Source: Candidatus Sabulitectum sp.
GTDB taxonomy: Bacteria; Fermentibacterota; Fermentibacteria; Fermentibacterales; Fermentibacteraceae
DNA length: 15,890 nt
Assembly (NCBI GenBank): GCA_023145935.1
Contig: JAGLDB010000020.1
Coordinates: 1-15,890, forward strand
Reading direction: 5' to 3'
Shown: piece after piece, positions 15,733-15,890 of the stretch
How positions within the stretch are numbered: the first letter of the stretch is position 1
Layout of the letters: each line of letters opens with the position of its first letter
The notes under the pieces: generated by a model
The model's input: the letters and a program-made list of their open reading frames with translations, nothing else
Told to the model about the DNA's origin: nothing
Database searches by the model: none
Translations under genes and position numbers: made by a program

Positions 15733-15890
15733 ATGAATTCTGGAACCTGTGAAGAAAGAACAGCAGGAGTTGTCGGGATGGGGCGCAGTGGAGCAGCTGC
15801 CGCCAGGCTTCTCGCAGGTGAAGGATATTCCGTTGTAGGTTTTGACAGTTCAGAGACTTCAACTGGTACAGAGCACATGAACAGAACTGT
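15733..15890 (+). CDS. murD: UDP-MurNAc-L-alanine--D-glutamate ligase, 3'-truncated by window edge
   Basis: MurD adds D-glutamate to UDP-MurNAc-L-Ala. Only about 52 residues are visible, with the Rossmann-like N-terminal segment VVGMGRSGAAAARLLAGEGY followed by VVGFD, matching the MurD N-terminus. The ATG at 15733 is preferred because AGGTGA (15719-15724) lies 8 nt upstream. An in-frame GTG at 15721, directly after the mraY stop, would add four residues and is the alternative. Position after mraY is canonical. The rest lies past the right edge. Confidence 0.88.
   Translation, partial: MNSGTCEERTAGVVGMGRSGAAAARLLAGEGYSVVGFDSSETSTGTEHMNRT

Noticed and set aside
1..15890. Mobile elements, integrase, attachment sites or phage genes
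   Set aside because: No transposase, integrase, terminal inverted repeats or tRNA genes were seen; all genes are co-directional and their sequences look alike in composition.

Overview
The window is a gene-dense stretch of bacterial chromosome with moderate GC content. All genes are on the + strand, and the longest gene-free gap is about 160 bp. Several features suggest a diderm bacterium. MurE carries the DNPR motif of meso-diaminopimelate-adding enzymes. A Wzc-type tyrosine autokinase is fused to its Wzz-like membrane domain. MraY carries an enlarged loop of a kind I associate with Bacteroidetes/FCB-type enzymes. The protein sequences do not closely match any well-known model organism, so I would guess an uncultured FCB-related or similar lineage, without naming one.

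Region 1 (1-3042) is the selenocysteine machinery. selA is cut by the left window edge, so its N-terminus is missing. It overlaps selB, the Sec-specific elongation factor. No selC tRNA or obvious selenoprotein gene is visible here.

Region 2 (3043-8451) is a compact acidic-polysaccharide module. It contains UDP-glucose 6-dehydrogenase, a second nucleotide-sugar dehydrogenase of the WbpA/UDP-GlcNAc 6-dehydrogenase type, a very small single-SLBB-domain membrane protein, and a Wzc-like co-polymerase/BY-kinase with a tyrosine-rich tail. The genes touch or overlap, so they look like one operon, and a rho-independent terminator closes it. No glycosyltransferase, flippase, polymerase or full Wza-type exporter is present, so the rest of the pathway must be elsewhere.

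Region 3 (8469-15890) is the start of a canonical division and cell wall (dcw) cluster: mraZ, rsmH, ftsL, ftsI, murE, murF, mraY and murD (cut by the right edge). mraZ is preceded by five TGGGN boxes on a roughly 10-bp pitch, the expected MraZ operator. A perfect TTGACA lies inside the array. From rsmH to mraY every junction overlaps, which suggests translational coupling.

Most of the window is conserved housekeeping sequence, and I do not see a wholly new system. The items most worth a second look are the five-box MraZ operator with an embedded promoter, the stand-alone SLBB protein next to the BY-kinase, and the pairing of two likely kinase substrates (both UDP-sugar dehydrogenases) with that kinase in one operon.
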